From Dickeya chrysanthemi NCPPB 402 (lineage in GTDB: Bacteria > Pseudomonadota > Gammaproteobacteria > Enterobacterales > Enterobacteriaceae), in the NCBI RefSeq assembly GCF_000406105.1, contig NZ_CM001974.1, positions 567,685 to 631,684 on the forward strand: a DNA stretch of 64,000 nt, read 5' to 3'. Under the pieces are notes generated by a model. The model was not told where the DNA came from and did not search any database. It saw only the letters and a list, made by a program, of their open reading frames with translations. Below, piece by piece: positions 63,179 to 64,000 of the stretch. Numbering within the stretch: position 1 is the stretch's first letter; each line of letters opens with the position of its first letter. A program made the position numbers and the translations under genes.

Positions 63179-63508
63179 ATACTTTCAGTCAGTGAATGGT
63201 TCAGTGCGTGAACCGCCGTGAAGGGGAGGCAGCAATATGAATATGTGCCGGTTATTGCGCTTTTATCGTTACTGGCTTTGCCAGGGCTGTCGCCGGGGAT
63301 GGGGCGCACTCGCCGCCGCACAACGAATGGCGTTGTTGTTGCAGGTTACCCAATGGCAGATCCGGGAAATGGATGAGGAAGAGTATCGCCGCTGGTTATA
63401 AGGCCGGCGGCCATCGAATGAGAGTGAGAACGTCGGCGGGAAACCGCCACAGTGTTCTGAGTAATGGTGCTGTTCACCAGCCAGCGGAGTGCTCCGCTGG
63501 CTTTTTTT
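63179..63508 (+). ncRNA. sgrS: SgrS small regulatory RNA
   Basis: Hfq-dependent sRNA that pairs with ptsG mRNA and blocks glucose uptake during sugar-phosphate stress. Evidence: position divergent from sgrR; the pairing segment GTTCTGAGTAATGGTG (63454-63469), similar to E. coli GTGACTGTGTATTGGTG; and the strong 3' terminator AGCCAGCGGAG/CTCCGCTGGCT plus seven T (63479-63508), which also gives the Hfq-binding tail. The 5' end is inferred from the -10 box. About 330 nt, longer than the 227 nt of E. coli. Confidence 0.85.
63237..63401 (+). CDS. sgrT: SgrT-like small protein inside SgrS
   Basis: A 54-codon frame (MNMCRLLRFYRYWLCQGC...YRRWL) preceded by GGGGAGG five bases before the ATG. E. coli SgrT (43 residues) blocks the glucose transporter PtsG directly. 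Similarity here is limited to the basic/aromatic start and a central QRM-LLLQ-like segment (E. coli QRLTMLEGLMQW), but location within sgrS and the good ribosome site support it. Confidence 0.75.
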   Translation: MNMCRLLRFYRYWLCQGCRRGWGALAAAQRMALLLQVTQWQIREMDEEEYRRWL

Positions 63509-63532
63509 ATAGCCGTTTTTTATGGTGGCGCG

Positions 63533-64000
63533 TTATTCCACCGGTTTCAGGCGAGCCACAAAGTGGCGTAATACCGGCGGCTCGTAGGTAAAGGTCAGTC
63601 CTTTAATATCGCTGGCTCTCTCCTTCAGTGCGATCAACGAGTCGGCGATGTAATCCATGTGATCGTTGGTATACACCCGGCGCGGAATGGTCAGGCGCAG
63701 CAGTTCCAGCGGCGACGGTTTTTGTTCGCCGGTATCCGGGTCGCGCCCCAGCAGCAATGAACCGATTTCCACACTACGGATGCCCGCTTCCAGATAAAGC
63801 GCGTTATTCAGCGCCTGTGCCGGGAACTGTTCCGCCGGGATATGCGGCAGCAGTTTTTTCGCATCGACAAATACCGCATGTCCGCCCACCGGGTACTGAA
63901 TCGGGATGCCGCCGGCGCGCAGGCGCTCGCCAAGGTAGGTCACCTGGCCGATGCGGTAGGTCAGGTAGTCTTCGTTCATGCCTTCCTCAAGACCGATGGC
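63533..64000 (-). CDS. tnaA: Tryptophanase / tyrosine phenol-lyase, 3' part
   Basis: The last 155 residues of a PLP-dependent beta-eliminating lyase; the gene runs off the window at 64000. [42 protein letters not shown] and [11 protein letters not shown] fit tryptophanase better than tyrosine phenol-lyase, while [10 protein letters not shown] and [14 protein letters not shown] lean to the latter. Tryptophanase makes indole, pyruvate and ammonia. Converges on sgrS. The gene symbol is tentative. Confidence 0.78.
   Translation of the reverse strand, partial: AIGLEEGMNEDYLTYRIGQVTYLGERLRAGGIPIQYPVGGHAVFVDAKKLLPHIPAEQFPAQALNNALYLEAGIRSVEIGSLLLGRDPDTGEQKPSPLELLRLTIPRRVYTNDHMDYIADSLIALKERASDIKGLTFTYEPPVLRHFVARLKPVE

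Overview
The window reads as a chromosomal segment of an enterobacterium. Its gene order follows the first minutes of the Escherichia coli map: thrABC, yaaA, talB, mog, satP, dnaKJ, nhaAR, rpsT, ribF-ileS-lspA-fkpB-ispH-rihC, dapB, carAB, folA, apaHG-rsmA-pdxA-surA-lptD, djlA, rluA, rapA, polB, yabI, thiBPQ, sgrR/sgrS. Protein divergence from E. coli and the accessory genes suggest a soft-rot member of the Pectobacteriaceae, probably Dickeya or a close relative. That assignment is inference, since no 16S gene or species marker lies here.

Left part (1-16 kb): the tail of the thr attenuator and the threonine operon; peroxide-stress gene yaaA; transaldolase talB, whose last codons are lost by a one-base shift; a membrane diguanylate cyclase; mog; an MHS-type transporter; acetate/succinate transporter satP; dnaK-dnaJ behind a clear sigma-32 promoter; and nhaA-nhaR. 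Middle (17-33 kb): rpsT with a TTG start; a compact operon ribF to ispH that ends in a strong terminator, with a frameshift in the ispH tail; rihC; dapB; carAB behind tandem ARG boxes; a LysE-type exporter; the two-gene YjjP/YjjB exporter; and folA.

Between folA and apaH is a variable spot. It holds an AT-rich acyltransferase-3 gene, a decayed reading frame and a Tat-exported PhoX-type phosphatase. The leftward operon lptD-surA-pdxA-rsmA-apaG-apaH combines outer-membrane biogenesis with ribosome and cofactor genes. djlA, rluA, rapA and SOS-type polB (with a LexA box) follow.

The most interesting locus is the AT-rich island at 51.5-54.7 kb between polB and yabI. It has an orphan type VI secretion Hcp gene. 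Facing it is a four-gene unit: a peptidoglycan-binding plus N-acetylmuramidase (DUF3380-like) protein without signal peptide, then three tandem paralogous exported proteins whose genes overlap by ATGA. The layout fits a T6SS lysozyme effector with three periplasmic immunity proteins.

The right end holds yabI, ilvBN with the ivbL leader peptide and attenuator, the thiamine transporter thiBPQ behind a TPP riboswitch with an enlarged stem carrying a 14-bp repeat, sgrR divergent from the sRNA sgrS (with a 54-codon SgrT-like frame), and the 3' end of a tryptophanase/tyrosine phenol-lyase gene cut by the window edge. Several short tandem duplications (in or beside the MHS transporter gene, djlA, rluA, the rapA-polB gap and the TPP element) recur across the window.
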